This document shows positions 8,552 through 16,895 of a DNA stretch of 64,000 bases, one piece after another; the stretch's first letter is position 1; every line of letters starts with the position of its first letter. The DNA is taken from assembly GCF_004912195.1 (NCBI RefSeq), contig NZ_STGW01000005.1, positions 1 through 64,000 of the forward strand. The letters are read 5' to 3'. The translations under genes were made by a program, and so were the position numbers. This DNA comes from Nocardioides caeni. Its GTDB lineage: Bacteria; Actinomycetota; Actinomycetes; Propionibacteriales; Nocardioidaceae. Below the pieces are notes generated by a model that worked only from the letters and a program-made list of their open reading frames with translations, had not been told where the DNA came from and made no database searches.

Positions 8552-8571
8552 GCCCGGGCCCGGCCCCGGGC
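8552..8571. terminator. Hairpin after def
   Basis: GCCCGGG (8552-8558), a 6-base loop and CCCGGGC (8565-8571) form a perfect 7-bp G/C stem directly after the def stop and 10 bases before the next -10 box. There is no T-run, so intrinsic termination is plausible but unproven. Confidence 0.5.
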
Positions 8572-8580
8572 GGCGTCGGC

Positions 8581-8586
8581 TAGGTT
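8581..8586 (+). promoter_or_regulatory. Leaderless -10 box for the 8593 esterase
   Basis: TAGGTT ends 6 bases before ATG 8593 and there is no Shine-Dalgarno site, consistent with a leaderless transcript. Confidence 0.55.
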
Positions 8587-8592
8587 GCCGCC

Positions 8593-9510
8593 ATGCCCGT
8601 CCACCCTGAGCTCGCCCCTCTCCTCGCCCTGATCGAGGCCGGTACGCCGCTGCACGCCCTCTCCCCGGTCGACGCCCGGTCGTCGTTCCGCAAGCTGACG
8701 GTGGACTTCCGGTCCCCCGACACGCTGGCGTCCGTGGCCTCGATCGAGGACACGACCGTGGCCGGCGCCGACGGCCCCCTCCCGGCACGCATCTTCCGGC
8801 CCGCCGTCGAGGGCCCGGTCCCGACCGTGGTCCTGCTGCACGGAGGCGGGTTCGTGATCGGCGACCTCGACACCCATGCCGGGATGGCGCGCGCTCTGTG
8901 TGCCGGCGCAGGCGCCGTCGTAGTGGCCGTCGACTACCGGCTGGCACCGGAGGCGACCTTCCCCGCTGCGGCCGACGACGCGATCGCGGCCGTGCGTGAC
9001 GTGCAGTCCCGGCTGGCGGAGCTCGGCGGCAGCGAGGTGCTCGGCGTCGCGGGCGACTCGGCGGGCGGCAACCTCTCGGCCGTTGCCACCCAGCACGTCC
9101 CCGGCATCGCGGCCCAGCTGCTGATCTACCCGGCCACCGACGTGGCGGGCGACTTCCCCTCACGCGAGGAGAACAAGGCCGGCTACTTCCTCGACGAGCC
9201 GACGATGGCCTGGTTCATCGGCAGCTACCTCGGCGCCCACCTGGACCTGGACGACCCGAAGCTCTCACCCCTGCGCGGGGACCTGACCGACCTGCCGCCA
9301 GCGGTGGTCGTCACGGCGGAGCTCGACCCGCTGCGCGACGAGGGCATCGCCTACGCCGACGCGCTCGTCGCTGCCGGCGTCCCGGTGCACCAGACGACGT
9401 ACCCCGGCCTGATCCACGGGTTCTTCGACATGGGCCCGTGGTCGCCGGCGTGCCAGGCAGCGGTCGACGAGACCATCGCCCGCTTCGGGGAGTTGCTCGC
9501 TCAGGCCTGA
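8593..9510 (+). CDS. Alpha/beta hydrolase, hormone-sensitive-lipase family
   Basis: Carboxylic-ester hydrolase of the HSL (family IV) type, 305 residues. The oxyanion-hole motif HGGGF sits near residue 80, the nucleophile elbow GDSAGG near 155, the acid region DPLRDEG near 245 and the catalytic His in LIHGFF near 275. There is no signal peptide, so it is cytoplasmic. The last 10 bases overlap, tail to tail, the convergent gene at 9501. Substrate cannot be read from sequence; short-chain esters are usual for the family. Confidence 0.88.
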   Translation: MPVHPELAPLLALIEAGTPLHALSPVDARSSFRKLTVDFRSPDTLASVASIEDTTVAGADGPLPARIFRPAVEGPVPTVVLLHGGGFVIGDLDTHAGMARALCAGAGAVVVAVDYRLAPEATFPAAADDAIAAVRDVQSRLAELGGSEVLGVAGDSAGGNLSAVATQHVPGIAAQLLIYPATDVAGDFPSREENKAGYFLDEPTMAWFIGSYLGAHLDLDDPKLSPLRGDLTDLPPAVVVTAELDPLRDEGIAYADALVAAGVPVHQTTYPGLIHGFFDMGPWSPACQAAVDETIARFGELLAQA

Positions 9511-9992
9511 GCGACGTGGCTCGGCAGGACGCAGGCGGTGTCCAGACCGAGCACCCGGTTGAGGCGACCGAAGGAGATCCACGAGCCGAGGCACATCGAC
9601 AGCTCGGCGATCTCCCGGTCGGTGTAGTGGACCCGCATCCGCGTCCAGAAGCCGTCGTCGAGTCCGTGGTGGTCGAGCGCGAACCGCTCGGCGTACTCGG
9701 TGGCGAGCCGCGCGCGGTCGTCCAGCGCGGTGGTCGTGCGCCACTCGGAGATGGCATCGGGGAACGTGTCCTCGACCTTCGCGCCCTCGCGCTCCGTGCG
9801 CCAGTCCTGGCAGAAGAGACATCCGTTGATCTGCGCGATGCGCAGCCGCGCAGCCTCGAACTCGCGCAGCCCGAGAGTGCTGTGCTCATAGATGCTCATG
9901 GCGAACGCGGACGCCGCTGGACCGATGCCTGGCACGAGCTCGCCCCAGACGTAGAGGATCGGGTCCTTGCCCTCGGGGATGTCGATGAACAC
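9501..9992 (-). CDS. Carboxymuconolactone-decarboxylase/AhpD-like protein
   Basis: A 163-residue all-helical protein of the CMD/AhpD superfamily. The redox pair sits in INGCLFCQDWRTERE (CxxC) and the family His of the AhpD pattern (CxxCxxxH) is not at the usual place. Members are peroxidase-like reductases or lactone decarboxylases; the CxxC favours a redox role (inference). GTG 9992 is preceded by GAGGAGA and starts 1 base after the stop of the upstream dehydrogenase gene, so the two form an operon. Confidence 0.8.
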   Translation of the reverse strand: MFIDIPEGKDPILYVWGELVPGIGPAASAFAMSIYEHSTLGLREFEAARLRIAQINGCLFCQDWRTEREGAKVEDTFPDAISEWRTTTALDDRARLATEYAERFALDHHGLDDGFWTRMRVHYTDREIAELSMCLGSWISFGRLNRVLGLDTACVLPSHVAQA

Positions 9993-9993
9993 G

Positions 9994-11124
9994 TCAGTTG
10001 TCTCCTCGGGAGCCGCGTCGGCGCAGCCGGTCGCTGGCCAGCAGCGGTACGTCGAGCCCGTCGTAGAGCCCCGGCGGCGCCGACCGGAGCCACGGGATGG
10101 CGTTCACGAGCCGGTTGGCCGCGGTCGCATTGCCCCCTGCGGCCCGGTTGCCGCCCTCGTCGGTGGCCTCGACGTTGATCTCCAGGCGGGGCCGGCCCTC
10201 GATGACCACCCGGTGAGCGCCGTCGCCGCCGTCGGCGGGCATCGGCCAGTCGGTCGCACACAGGGGCGAGATCCGGGTGACGTGCTCGATGACGATGAGT
10301 TGCGCACCCTCCACGATGCCCTGCACCTCGAACCGCAGCGCACCCTGCGTGCCGGCCTCGAACAGCCCGAGCGCCGTCGTCACGTCCTGGTCGAGGGCGC
10401 GGCGCTCGACGACCTCGCGCAGCTCGTCGACCTGGACCCCGAGGGCGCGGGCGATGAGGCGGATCTGGCCGCCCCAGACCATCGACGGGATGCCTTCGGC
10501 GGTCATCATCGGCTCGTAGTCCATGGGCTGGCCCATGCCGACGATGGAGCGGACCGAGTCCTCGGCGTCGTAGGTGGAGTAGTCGAAGATCTCCTGGCAC
10601 CGGACCTGCTCGATCTCCGAGGCGAGACCGGTGGCGAGCACGGGGAGCAGGTCGTTGCCCCAGCCGGGGTCGATGCCGCTGACGAACAGGGCGCTGCCGC
10701 CCTCCGCACAGGCCTTCTCGAGTGGCTCGCGCAGCTCCGCGGGCGCGTTGCGCGGGTCGTAGAGCGCATAGACGGAGGGCGAGACGACCACGGCGCCGGA
10801 GGCGAGCGCACGGGCGTAGTCGGCGACGGCTTCGTCGGGCCGCAGCTCGCCCGAGGCCATGTAGGCGACCGCGCCACGCCCGCCGAGGGTGGACAGCGCG
10901 GCGTCGACGTCCGTGGTCGCGAGCACACCTGTGTCGCTGCCGACGCCGGCCAGCTCGCCCGCATCGCGGCCGGCCTTCTCGCCGGCCGACACGATGACGC
11001 CGGTCAGCTCGAGGCCGGGATGGGCCACGACCGAACGGATCGAGGCCCGGCCCATGTTGCCGCTTCCCCACACGACGACCGGGACTGCGTCATCCCCGGA
11101 GTGGAACGTGTTCTCGTTGCCCAT
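9994..11124 (-). CDS. NAD(P)-dependent dehydrogenase, DapB/diaminopentanoate-dehydrogenase-like
   Basis: A 376-residue protein with an N-terminal Rossmann fold (VVWGSGNMGRASIRSV, residues 16-31) and a C-terminal alpha/beta domain containing FVSGIDPGWGNDLLPVL. This is the layout of the actinobacterial dihydrodipicolinate-reductase-like family that includes 2,4-diaminopentanoate dehydrogenase. The substrate is not identifiable. It is the first gene of a two-gene operon with the CMD-like protein. TAACAT lies 6 bases before ATG 11124, so the transcript is probably leaderless. Confidence 0.75.
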   Translation of the reverse strand: MGNENTFHSGDDAVPVVVWGSGNMGRASIRSVVAHPGLELTGVIVSAGEKAGRDAGELAGVGSDTGVLATTDVDAALSTLGGRGAVAYMASGELRPDEAVADYARALASGAVVVSPSVYALYDPRNAPAELREPLEKACAEGGSALFVSGIDPGWGNDLLPVLATGLASEIEQVRCQEIFDYSTYDAEDSVRSIVGMGQPMDYEPMMTAEGIPSMVWGGQIRLIARALGVQVDELREVVERRALDQDVTTALGLFEAGTQGALRFEVQGIVEGAQLIVIEHVTRISPLCATDWPMPADGGDGAHRVVIEGRPRLEINVEATDEGGNRAAGGNATAANRLVNAIPWLRSAPPGLYDGLDVPLLASDRLRRRGSRGDN

Positions 11125-11130
11125 GCCGGA

Positions 11131-11136
11131 ATGTTA
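11131..11136 (-). promoter_or_regulatory. Leaderless -10 box for the 11124 dehydrogenase
   Basis: On the minus strand TAACAT is followed by 6 bases and then ATG 11124. No ribosome-binding site is seen. Confidence 0.55.
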
Positions 11137-11166
11137 GAGAGGTCACACCGATTCCGGAAGGGGTGA

Positions 11167-11973
11167 TCAGCTCCGCCGGGCGACGACGTAGCAGGCGACG
11201 GCCGACGAGGCAGCGACGTTGAGTGAGTCGACGCCGGCCGACATCGGGATGATCGCCCGCCGGTCCGCCGCCTGCTGCCAGCGCTGGGAGAGCCCGTGGC
11301 CCTCCGACCCCAGGACCAGGGCGACCTTGTCCAGTCCCGCCACGCACTCCTCGATCGGCCGTGCGTCGGGTGCCAGGGTGAGTGCCACGGTCGTGAACCC
11401 CCGTGCGCTCAGGTCCGGCAGGGCGTCGTACCACTCGGTCAGGCGGGTCCAGGGCAGCTGGAACACCGCGCCCATGGCGACCTTGATGGCTCGCCGATAG
11501 AGCGGGTCCGCGCATCGTGGCGCCAGCAGGACGGCGTCGACCCCGAGCGCCGCACCCGAGCGCAGGATCGCGCCGACGTTGGTGTGGTCGATGACGTCCT
11601 CCAGCACCAGCACGGTGCGGGCGCCGGCCAGCACCTCGTCGACCGAGGGCAGCGGACGGCGCTCGAGCGAGGCGAGCGCACCGCGGTGGACGTGGAAGCC
11701 GGTGACCTCCTCGGCCAGGTCCTCGCTGACGACGTAGCACGGCGCCTCCGTGCGGTCGAGGACGTCGGCCAGGCCGTCGAGCCAGCGTGGCGCCATCAGC
11801 AGGGAGCGCACCGGGTGGCCGGACTCGACTGCACGACGCACCACCTTCTCCCCCTCGGCCAGGAAGAGTCCGTGCTCGGCCTCGAGGCTCTTGCGCAGCT
11901 CGACGTCGCGGAGGTCGCGGTAGTCGGCGAGCCGGGGGTCGGCCGGGTCGCTGATCTCGACGAGGTGGGCCAC
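11167..11973 (-). CDS. TrmH/SpoU-family RNA 2'-O-methyltransferase
   Basis: SAM-dependent ribose methylation of rRNA or tRNA by a trefoil-knot enzyme. The 268-residue protein has an N-terminal L30e-like substrate domain (to about residue 105). SpoU motif 1 is DHTNVGAILRSG, motif 2 is VLGSEGHGLS and motif 3 is MSAGVDSLNVAASSAV, which together form the knot and SAM site. GTG 11973 lies 12 bases downstream of the siroheme synthase stop, so it is probably the second gene of that transcript. The target nucleotide is unknown. Confidence 0.9.
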   Translation of the reverse strand: MAHLVEISDPADPRLADYRDLRDVELRKSLEAEHGLFLAEGEKVVRRAVESGHPVRSLLMAPRWLDGLADVLDRTEAPCYVVSEDLAEEVTGFHVHRGALASLERRPLPSVDEVLAGARTVLVLEDVIDHTNVGAILRSGAALGVDAVLLAPRCADPLYRRAIKVAMGAVFQLPWTRLTEWYDALPDLSARGFTTVALTLAPDARPIEECVAGLDKVALVLGSEGHGLSQRWQQAADRRAIIPMSAGVDSLNVAASSAVACYVVARRS

Positions 11974-11985
11974 GGTCGGTTGTCC

Positions 11986-13215
11986 TCAGAAGGCGTCGGG
12001 GTGGGCGACCCGGACGACGTCGCCGATGACGATGATCGCGGGCGGTTTCACGCTCTCCTGGACCAGGCGCTCGGCCAGGTTGCCGAGAGTGGCGAGCACG
12101 GTCCGCTGCGTCGGCATCGTCCCGTCGCAGATCACGGCCACGGGCAGGTCCGCGTCGCGACCGCCGGCCACGAGCGCCTCGGCGATCCGGGGCGCGTTCT
12201 CGACCCCCATCATCACCACGACCGTGCCCTGCATGCGGGCCAGCGCTTCGTAGTCGACCAGCGACTCGGGGTGCTCCGGTGGCAGGTGTCCGGAGACGAC
12301 CGTGAACTCGTGCGTGACGCCGCGGTGCGTGACCGGGATGCCCGCGATGCCCGGCACCGAGACCGGAGAGGTGAGCCCGGGGATGACCGTGACGGGGACG
12401 CCCGCCTCACGGCAGGCGATGACCTCCTCGTAGCCGCGGCCGAAGACGAAGTTGTCGCCGCCCTTGAAGCGGACCACACGCTTGCCGGCCAGGGCCCGCT
12501 CGACGATGACCCGGTTGATCTCCTCCTGCATCGCCGAGCGGCCTCGGGGCAGCTTGGCGACGTCGATCAGCTCGACGTCGGAGGGGAGCTCGCCCAGCAG
12601 CTCCCGGGGCGCGAGACGGTCGGCCACCACCACGTCGGCCTCCATCAGCGCCTTGCGGCCGGCGATCGAGATCAGGTCGGGATCGCCCGGCCCGCCGCCG
12701 ACGAGCACCACGCCCGCGGCGCGGTCCCGGTGGTGGGGTGCCGCGATCGTGCCGTCGCGGAGCCCGGCGACGATCTCGTCGCGCACCAGTGCCGAGCGGC
12801 GAGGGTCGCGGTTGCCGACGACAGCGACGGTGATACCGGCCTCGCGACCGATGGCCGGGGTCCAGGCCGTGCCGAGCGTGGCATCGTCGGAGCGGACGCA
12901 GAAGACGCGGTGCTCCTCGCAGAGCGCGGAGACATGGTCGTTGACTGCGCGGTCGTCGGTGACGGCGATGACGTACCACGCACCCTCGACGTCGGCGTCC
13001 TGGAAGCCGCGCTCGTGCCAGGTGATCTCGTCCGAGCCGACCAGGCCCTCGATGGCGGGCGTCACGACGGGCGACACCACGTGCACGTCGGCGCCGACGG
13101 CGATCAGCTGCGGGACGCGTCGCTGCGCGACGTGGCCACCGCCCACCACGAGCACACGGCGTCCCCCGAGACGCAGACCGGACGGGTACGGCGGGAAGTC
13201 GCTCACGCCGTACAT
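11986..13215 (-). CDS. cobA: Siroheme synthase: uroporphyrinogen-III C-methyltransferase fused to precorrin-2 dehydrogenase
   Basis: A 409-residue fusion. Residues 15-110 form a Met8/CysG-N-type NAD-binding domain (GRRVLVVGGGHVAQRR) for precorrin-2 oxidation. Residues 165-400 are the tetrapyrrole methylase (VLVGGGPGDPDLISIAGRKA, then RFKGGDNFVFGRG and PVTVIPGLTSPVSVPGIAGI). It turns uroporphyrinogen III toward siroheme, the cofactor of sulfite and nitrite reductases. ATG 13215 (MYGV) and an in-frame GTG four codons later are both possible starts. No cobalamin genes are nearby, which favours siroheme over B12. Confidence 0.9.
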   Translation of the reverse strand: MYGVSDFPPYPSGLRLGGRRVLVVGGGHVAQRRVPQLIAVGADVHVVSPVVTPAIEGLVGSDEITWHERGFQDADVEGAWYVIAVTDDRAVNDHVSALCEEHRVFCVRSDDATLGTAWTPAIGREAGITVAVVGNRDPRRSALVRDEIVAGLRDGTIAAPHHRDRAAGVVLVGGGPGDPDLISIAGRKALMEADVVVADRLAPRELLGELPSDVELIDVAKLPRGRSAMQEEINRVIVERALAGKRVVRFKGGDNFVFGRGYEEVIACREAGVPVTVIPGLTSPVSVPGIAGIPVTHRGVTHEFTVVSGHLPPEHPESLVDYEALARMQGTVVVMMGVENAPRIAEALVAGGRDADLPVAVICDGTMPTQRTVLATLGNLAERLVQESVKPPAIIVIGDVVRVAHPDAF

Positions 13216-13264
13216 TCTCCCGACATGCGGCCCCCGGCCCCTGACACGGGCCCAGCCCGCGGAC

Positions 13265-13270
13265 TAACTT
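13265..13270 (+). promoter_or_regulatory. Leaderless -10 box for the 13278 gene
   Basis: TAACTT ends 7 bases before ATG 13278, with no Shine-Dalgarno site. Confidence 0.55.
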
Positions 13271-13277
13271 CGGTGAC

Positions 13278-13805
13278 ATGAGTCTCGATCGCCCCGTCAC
13301 CCCGGACCCGTATCCCCTGCTCCCGGCCGTCGCGTCCTTCGACGTGACCAGCGCCGACGTCACCGACGGCCAGCCGCTGAAGGACGACCAGGTCGCGGCT
13401 GCCGGTGACACCTCGCCGCAGCTGTCGTGGTCGGGCGCGCCGGAGGGCACGAAGTCCTACGTCGTCACGTGCTTCGACCCGGACGCCCCGACGCCGAGCG
13501 GCTTCTGGCACTGGGTGCTGGTCGACCTGCCCGCCGACGTGACGTCGCTCGACGTCGGTGCCGGCGCCGAGGGCGCCACCCTCCCGGGCAACGCCTTCAT
13601 GTGCCGCAACGACGGCGGCCCGAAGGCCTTCATGGGCGCTGCTCCGCCCCAGGGCGACCAGGTGCACCGCTACTACTTCGTGGTCCATGCCGTGCAGGAG
13701 GAGACCCTGGGGGTCGACTCCGACGCCTCGCCGGCTGTCGTGTCCTTCAACCTGGCGTTCAAGAGCATCGGACGCGCCATCCTGCACGGCACGTACCAGC
13801 ACTGA
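13278..13805 (+). CDS. YbhB/YbcL family (Raf-kinase-inhibitor-like) protein
   Basis: A 175-residue PEBP-fold protein. The family signature is clear: SPQLSWSGAPEGTKSYVV, then CFDPDAPTPSGFWHWVLVDLP and a C-terminal HRYYFVVHA strand, which together form the anion-binding pocket. There is no signal peptide, unlike some lipoprotein members. The bacterial function is largely unknown; small-molecule or phospholipid head-group binding is assumed from the fold. It is divergent from the siroheme synthase gene. Confidence 0.92.
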   Translation: MSLDRPVTPDPYPLLPAVASFDVTSADVTDGQPLKDDQVAAAGDTSPQLSWSGAPEGTKSYVVTCFDPDAPTPSGFWHWVLVDLPADVTSLDVGAGAEGATLPGNAFMCRNDGGPKAFMGAAPPQGDQVHRYYFVVHAVQEETLGVDSDASPAVVSFNLAFKSIGRAILHGTYQH

Positions 13806-13829
13806 GGCCGCCGCGCGCGAGCGACTCCG

Positions 13830-14981
13830 TCAGAGCCCCATCGACTTGGCGATGATCGTCTTCATGACCTCCGACGTGCCGCCGTAGATCCGGGTCACGC
13901 GGGTGTCGGCGTAGAGCCGGGCGATGGGGTACTCGTTCATGTAGCCGTAGCCGCCGTGCAGCTGCAGGCAGCGGTCGATGACGCGACCGGCGACCTCGGT
14001 GCAGAAGAGCTTCGCCGAGGCGGCATCGACCGCCGAGAGCTCGCCGGCGTCGTGCGCCTCCAGCGCGCGGTCGCAGACGGCCTCGGCCGCGTCGACCTCG
14101 GTCTGGCAGGCGGCGAGCTCGAACTTGGTGTTCTGGAAGGACGCCACGGTGGTGCCGAACACCTTGCGGTCCTCGACATAGGCCTTCGTGAAGCGGATCG
14201 CGGCGGCCGCCTGCGCGTAGGCGTGGTAGGCGATGCCGAGGCGCTCCTGCGGCAGGTTCTGGCCCAGGTAGGAGAAGCCCTCGTTCTCCTCGCCCAGCAG
14301 GTCCTCCGCCGGCACCCGGACGTCGGTGAACGACAGCTCGGCGGTGTCGGAGACCCGCAGCCCGATCTTGTCGAGCTTGCGGCCGACCGCCCAGCCCTCC
14401 GAGGAGGTGTCGACGCAGAACAGCGAGATGCCGAAGCGCCGGTTGTCCTCGAGTGGCGGCGAGGTGCGGGCGCACACGATGACCCGGTTGGCGAGCACGC
14501 CGCCGGTGATGAAGGTCTTGGCACCGTTGAGCACGTAGTGGTCGCCGTCGCGGACCGCCGAGGTGCGCATGCCGGCGAGGTCGGAGCCGGTGCCGGGCTC
14601 GGTCATCGCGATCGCCCACATCTCCTCGCCGGAGACGAAGCCGGGCATCCAGCGCTTCAGCTGCTCCTCCGTGCCCAGCTTGAGCAGGTAGGGCAGGCAC
14701 AGCTCGACGTGCACGCCGGAGCCGCCGAGGTGAATGCCGGCGCGGGTCGCCTCCTCGGTCAGGATCGCCGAGAACTTGAACGAGTGGATGCCGGCGCCGC
14801 CGTGTTCCTCGGGAACCTCGATGCCGAAGACCCCGAGGTCGCCGAGCTTGGTGTAGAGCTCACGCGGCACCTGGCCGGCGTCGTACCACTCCTGGTAGTG
14901 CGGGAGCACCTCGGACTCGAGGAAGCTCCGGATGGTCTTGCGGTAGTCCTCGTGCTCCTCGCTGAAGACGCTGCGGCGCAT
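13830..14981 (-). CDS. Acyl-CoA dehydrogenase
   Basis: A 383-residue FAD enzyme with the full family pattern: MTEPGTGSDLAG, NGAKTFITGG, QNLPQERLGIA, LQLHGGYGYMNEYPI and the C-terminal RIYGGTSEVM helix. The catalytic-base position (the Glu just after the active-site Gly in the last motif region) appears normal. ATG 14981 is chosen because AGGAGAGGAG precedes it; upstream in-frame codons to 15035 lie in the leader. It is unrelated by operon to the pair at 2042-4626. A duplicated ribosome site and hairpin lie in the leader. Confidence 0.9.
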   Translation of the reverse strand: MRRSVFSEEHEDYRKTIRSFLESEVLPHYQEWYDAGQVPRELYTKLGDLGVFGIEVPEEHGGAGIHSFKFSAILTEEATRAGIHLGGSGVHVELCLPYLLKLGTEEQLKRWMPGFVSGEEMWAIAMTEPGTGSDLAGMRTSAVRDGDHYVLNGAKTFITGGVLANRVIVCARTSPPLEDNRRFGISLFCVDTSSEGWAVGRKLDKIGLRVSDTAELSFTDVRVPAEDLLGEENEGFSYLGQNLPQERLGIAYHAYAQAAAAIRFTKAYVEDRKVFGTTVASFQNTKFELAACQTEVDAAEAVCDRALEAHDAGELSAVDAASAKLFCTEVAGRVIDRCLQLHGGYGYMNEYPIARLYADTRVTRIYGGTSEVMKTIIAKSMGL

Positions 14982-14987
14982 GGCACT

Positions 14988-15021
14988 CCTCTCCTGGTGG
15001 CCCTCGCGGGGGCCTCTCCTG
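14988..15021 (-). promoter_or_regulatory. Leader with duplicated Shine-Dalgarno and hairpin
   Basis: CAGGAGAGG occurs twice on the minus strand, 25 bases apart (14988-14996 and 15013-15021). The copies flank the inverted repeat GGCCC-N6-GGGCC (14999-15014). Only the proximal copy is positioned to start translation. A minus-strand TTGACC at about 15057-15062 with CACGAT 16 bases later is a possible promoter. Confidence 0.4.
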
Positions 15022-15057
15022 ACGACGGAGCCCATCGTGCCAGCAGCGCTGTCACGG

Positions 15058-15702
15058 TCAACGCACGGAGTCGCCGCCGGCCTCTCGCAGGAGCCGCTCG
15101 AACGGCGTGGGCGCAGCGAGCTCGTCCTCGACGCTGCGGCGCGCGGCGACGACGGGCTGGTCCCCGGAGCCGATCGTGATCAGCGCCGCCAGCTCGGCGG
15201 CCGCCTGGTCGATCCGCTTCTCCAGCAACGAGTCCCCGAAGTCCTCGCTGGCGGCGAAGACGCCGGTGGGGACGATGCTGGCCCGCAGGTGCGAGAAGAG
15301 CGGGCGCAGGGCGTGGTCGAGGACCAGGCTGTGCCGCGGCGTGCCGGCGGTCGCTGCCACGATCACCGGCGTCCCGTCGATGGCACCCCGCTCGAGCACG
15401 TCGAAGAAGATCTTGAACAGACCCGAGTACGACGCCGAGAACACGGGCGTCACGACGACCAGCGCGTCGGCCGACCGGACCGCGCCCAGCACCTCCGCGA
15501 GGTCACCGGTCGCGAAACCGGTGAGCAGGTGGTCGGCGAGGGCGTGGGCAAGGGGCCGCAGCTCGATGTGACGCACCTCGACCTCGGCGCCGCGAGCCTC
15601 GACGGCGCGAGCGACGGCCGTCCCGAGCTGGTCGGCGAGGAGCTTCGTCGACGACGGGACCGACAGGCCGGCCGACACGACGACGACGCGACGGGTGCTC
15701 AT
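15058..15702 (-). CDS. FMN reductase, CE1759-like
   Basis: A 214-residue flavodoxin-fold NAD(P)H:FMN reductase. VVVVSAGLSVPSSTKLLAD (residues 6-24) is the FMN phosphate loop and TPVFSASYSGLFKIFFDVL the second flavin contact. ATG 15702 overlaps the stop of the monooxygenase gene by four bases (ATGA). The pair matches the actinobacterial CE1758/CE1759 arrangement, in which this protein supplies reduced FMN to the luciferase-like partner. The role follows from context and family knowledge; no substrate is visible. Confidence 0.88.
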   Translation of the reverse strand: MSTRRVVVVSAGLSVPSSTKLLADQLGTAVARAVEARGAEVEVRHIELRPLAHALADHLLTGFATGDLAEVLGAVRSADALVVVTPVFSASYSGLFKIFFDVLERGAIDGTPVIVAATAGTPRHSLVLDHALRPLFSHLRASIVPTGVFAASEDFGDSLLEKRIDQAAAELAALITIGSGDQPVVAARRSVEDELAAPTPFERLLREAGGDSVR

Positions 15703-16802
15703 GCGTCGACCTGCACCGGCGTCGCCGCCGCGACCAGCGAGGCGTGGGTCGGAGCGTCCGGGACGTGGTCCGGGCGACCCTCCGCGAAGCCCTTGCGGAG
15801 CTCCGGCAGGATCTCGCCCAGCAGGTCCAGCTGCTCGAGGACGGTCTTGAGCGGGAGCCCGGCGTGGTCGACCAGGAACAGCTGGCGCTGGTAGTCGCCG
15901 GCGTACTCCCGGAAGGAGAGGGTGCGCTCGAGGACCTGCTGCGGTGAGCCCACGGTGAGTGGCGTGTGCTCGGTGAACTCCTCGAGCGTCGGGCCGTGTC
16001 CGTAGACCGGGGCGTTGTCGAAGTAGGGCCGGAACTGCCGGACGGCCTCCTGACTGTCCTTGTGCATGAAGATCTGCCCGCCGAGGCCGACGATGGCCTG
16101 GTCGGCGCGGCCGTGGCCGTAGTGCTCGAAGCGCTCGCGGTAGAGGTTGACCATCTGCGCGGCGTGCGAGGCCGGCCAGAAGATGTGGTTGTGGAAGTAG
16201 CCGTCGCCGTAATAGGCCGCTTGCTCCGCGATCTCCGGGCTGCGGATCGAGCCGTGCCACACGAAGGGAGCGACGCCGGCGAGCGGGCGCGGGGTGGAGC
16301 TGTAGCCCTGGAGGGGCGTACGGAAACGGCCCTCCCAGTCGACTCCGTTGTCCCCCTCCTCGCTCCACAGGCGGCGCAGCAGGGCGTAGTTCTCGATCGC
16401 GAGGTTGATCCCCTGGCGGATGTCCTTGCCGAACCACGGGTAGACGGGACCGGTGTTGCCGCGCCCCATCATCAGGTCGTTGCGGCCGTCGGTGAGGTGC
16501 TGCAGCTTGGCGTAGTCCTCGGCGATGAGGACGGGGTCGGTCGTCGTGATCAGCGTGGTCGCGGTCGACAGGATGATCCGCTCGGTGAGCGCGCCGATGT
16601 AGGCGAGCGTCGCCGTCGGGTTCGAAGCGATGAAGGGTGGGTTGTGGTGCTCGCCGGTCGCGAAGACGTCGAGGCCCACCTCCTCGGCCTTCTTCGCGAT
16701 CTCGACCGTCGCCTTGATGCGCTCGTGCTCGGTGGGCGTCCGCCCGGTGGTCGGGTCGGGAGTCACGTCACCGACGGTGAAGATGCCGATCTGGATGCCC
16801 AT
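15699..16802 (-). CDS. FMN-dependent luciferase-like monooxygenase, CE1758-like
   Basis: A 367-residue TIM-barrel LLM-class oxygenase (GIFTVGDVTPDPTTGR, ATGEHHNPPF, TTDPVLIAEDYAKLQ, MMGRGNTGPVYPWFG). It uses reduced FMN, most likely from the coupled reductase, to oxidise an unknown substrate. The start at 16802 (MGIQIG) is decided by sequence: GGAG lies 5-8 bases upstream, and the promoter at 16825-16853 would start transcription downstream of the alternative ATG at 16853. Confidence 0.88.
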   Translation of the reverse strand: MGIQIGIFTVGDVTPDPTTGRTPTEHERIKATVEIAKKAEEVGLDVFATGEHHNPPFIASNPTATLAYIGALTERIILSTATTLITTTDPVLIAEDYAKLQHLTDGRNDLMMGRGNTGPVYPWFGKDIRQGINLAIENYALLRRLWSEEGDNGVDWEGRFRTPLQGYSSTPRPLAGVAPFVWHGSIRSPEIAEQAAYYGDGYFHNHIFWPASHAAQMVNLYRERFEHYGHGRADQAIVGLGGQIFMHKDSQEAVRQFRPYFDNAPVYGHGPTLEEFTEHTPLTVGSPQQVLERTLSFREYAGDYQRQLFLVDHAGLPLKTVLEQLDLLGEILPELRKGFAEGRPDHVPDAPTHASLVAAATPVQVDA

Positions 16803-16824
16803 GGGAGTCTCCTGCACATCGTCC

Positions 16825-16853
16825 AATGTAGTTGCCATGTCATCTATCGTCAA
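16825..16853 (-). promoter_or_regulatory. Sigma70-type promoter of the monooxygenase/reductase operon
   Basis: On the minus strand TTGACG (16848-16853) and TACATT (16825-16830) are separated by 17 bases, a near-consensus housekeeping promoter. It implies a 5' leader of about 15-18 bases containing the ribosome site of ATG 16802. Confidence 0.75.
16829..16846. promoter_or_regulatory. Palindromic operator (MarR-like) between -35 and -10
   Basis: TAGTTGCCATGTCATCTA matches its reverse complement at 14 of 18 positions (TAGnTGnCATGnCAnCTA). It fills the promoter spacer and touches the -10 box, the classic position for a repressor. The shape suits a MarR- or PadR-type dimer. No such regulator gene is adjacent. 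Confidence 0.6.
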
Positions 16854-16895
16854 CGCGACGCCGCTCTCCCCTATTCCGTGCGCCCCGGGGACAGG

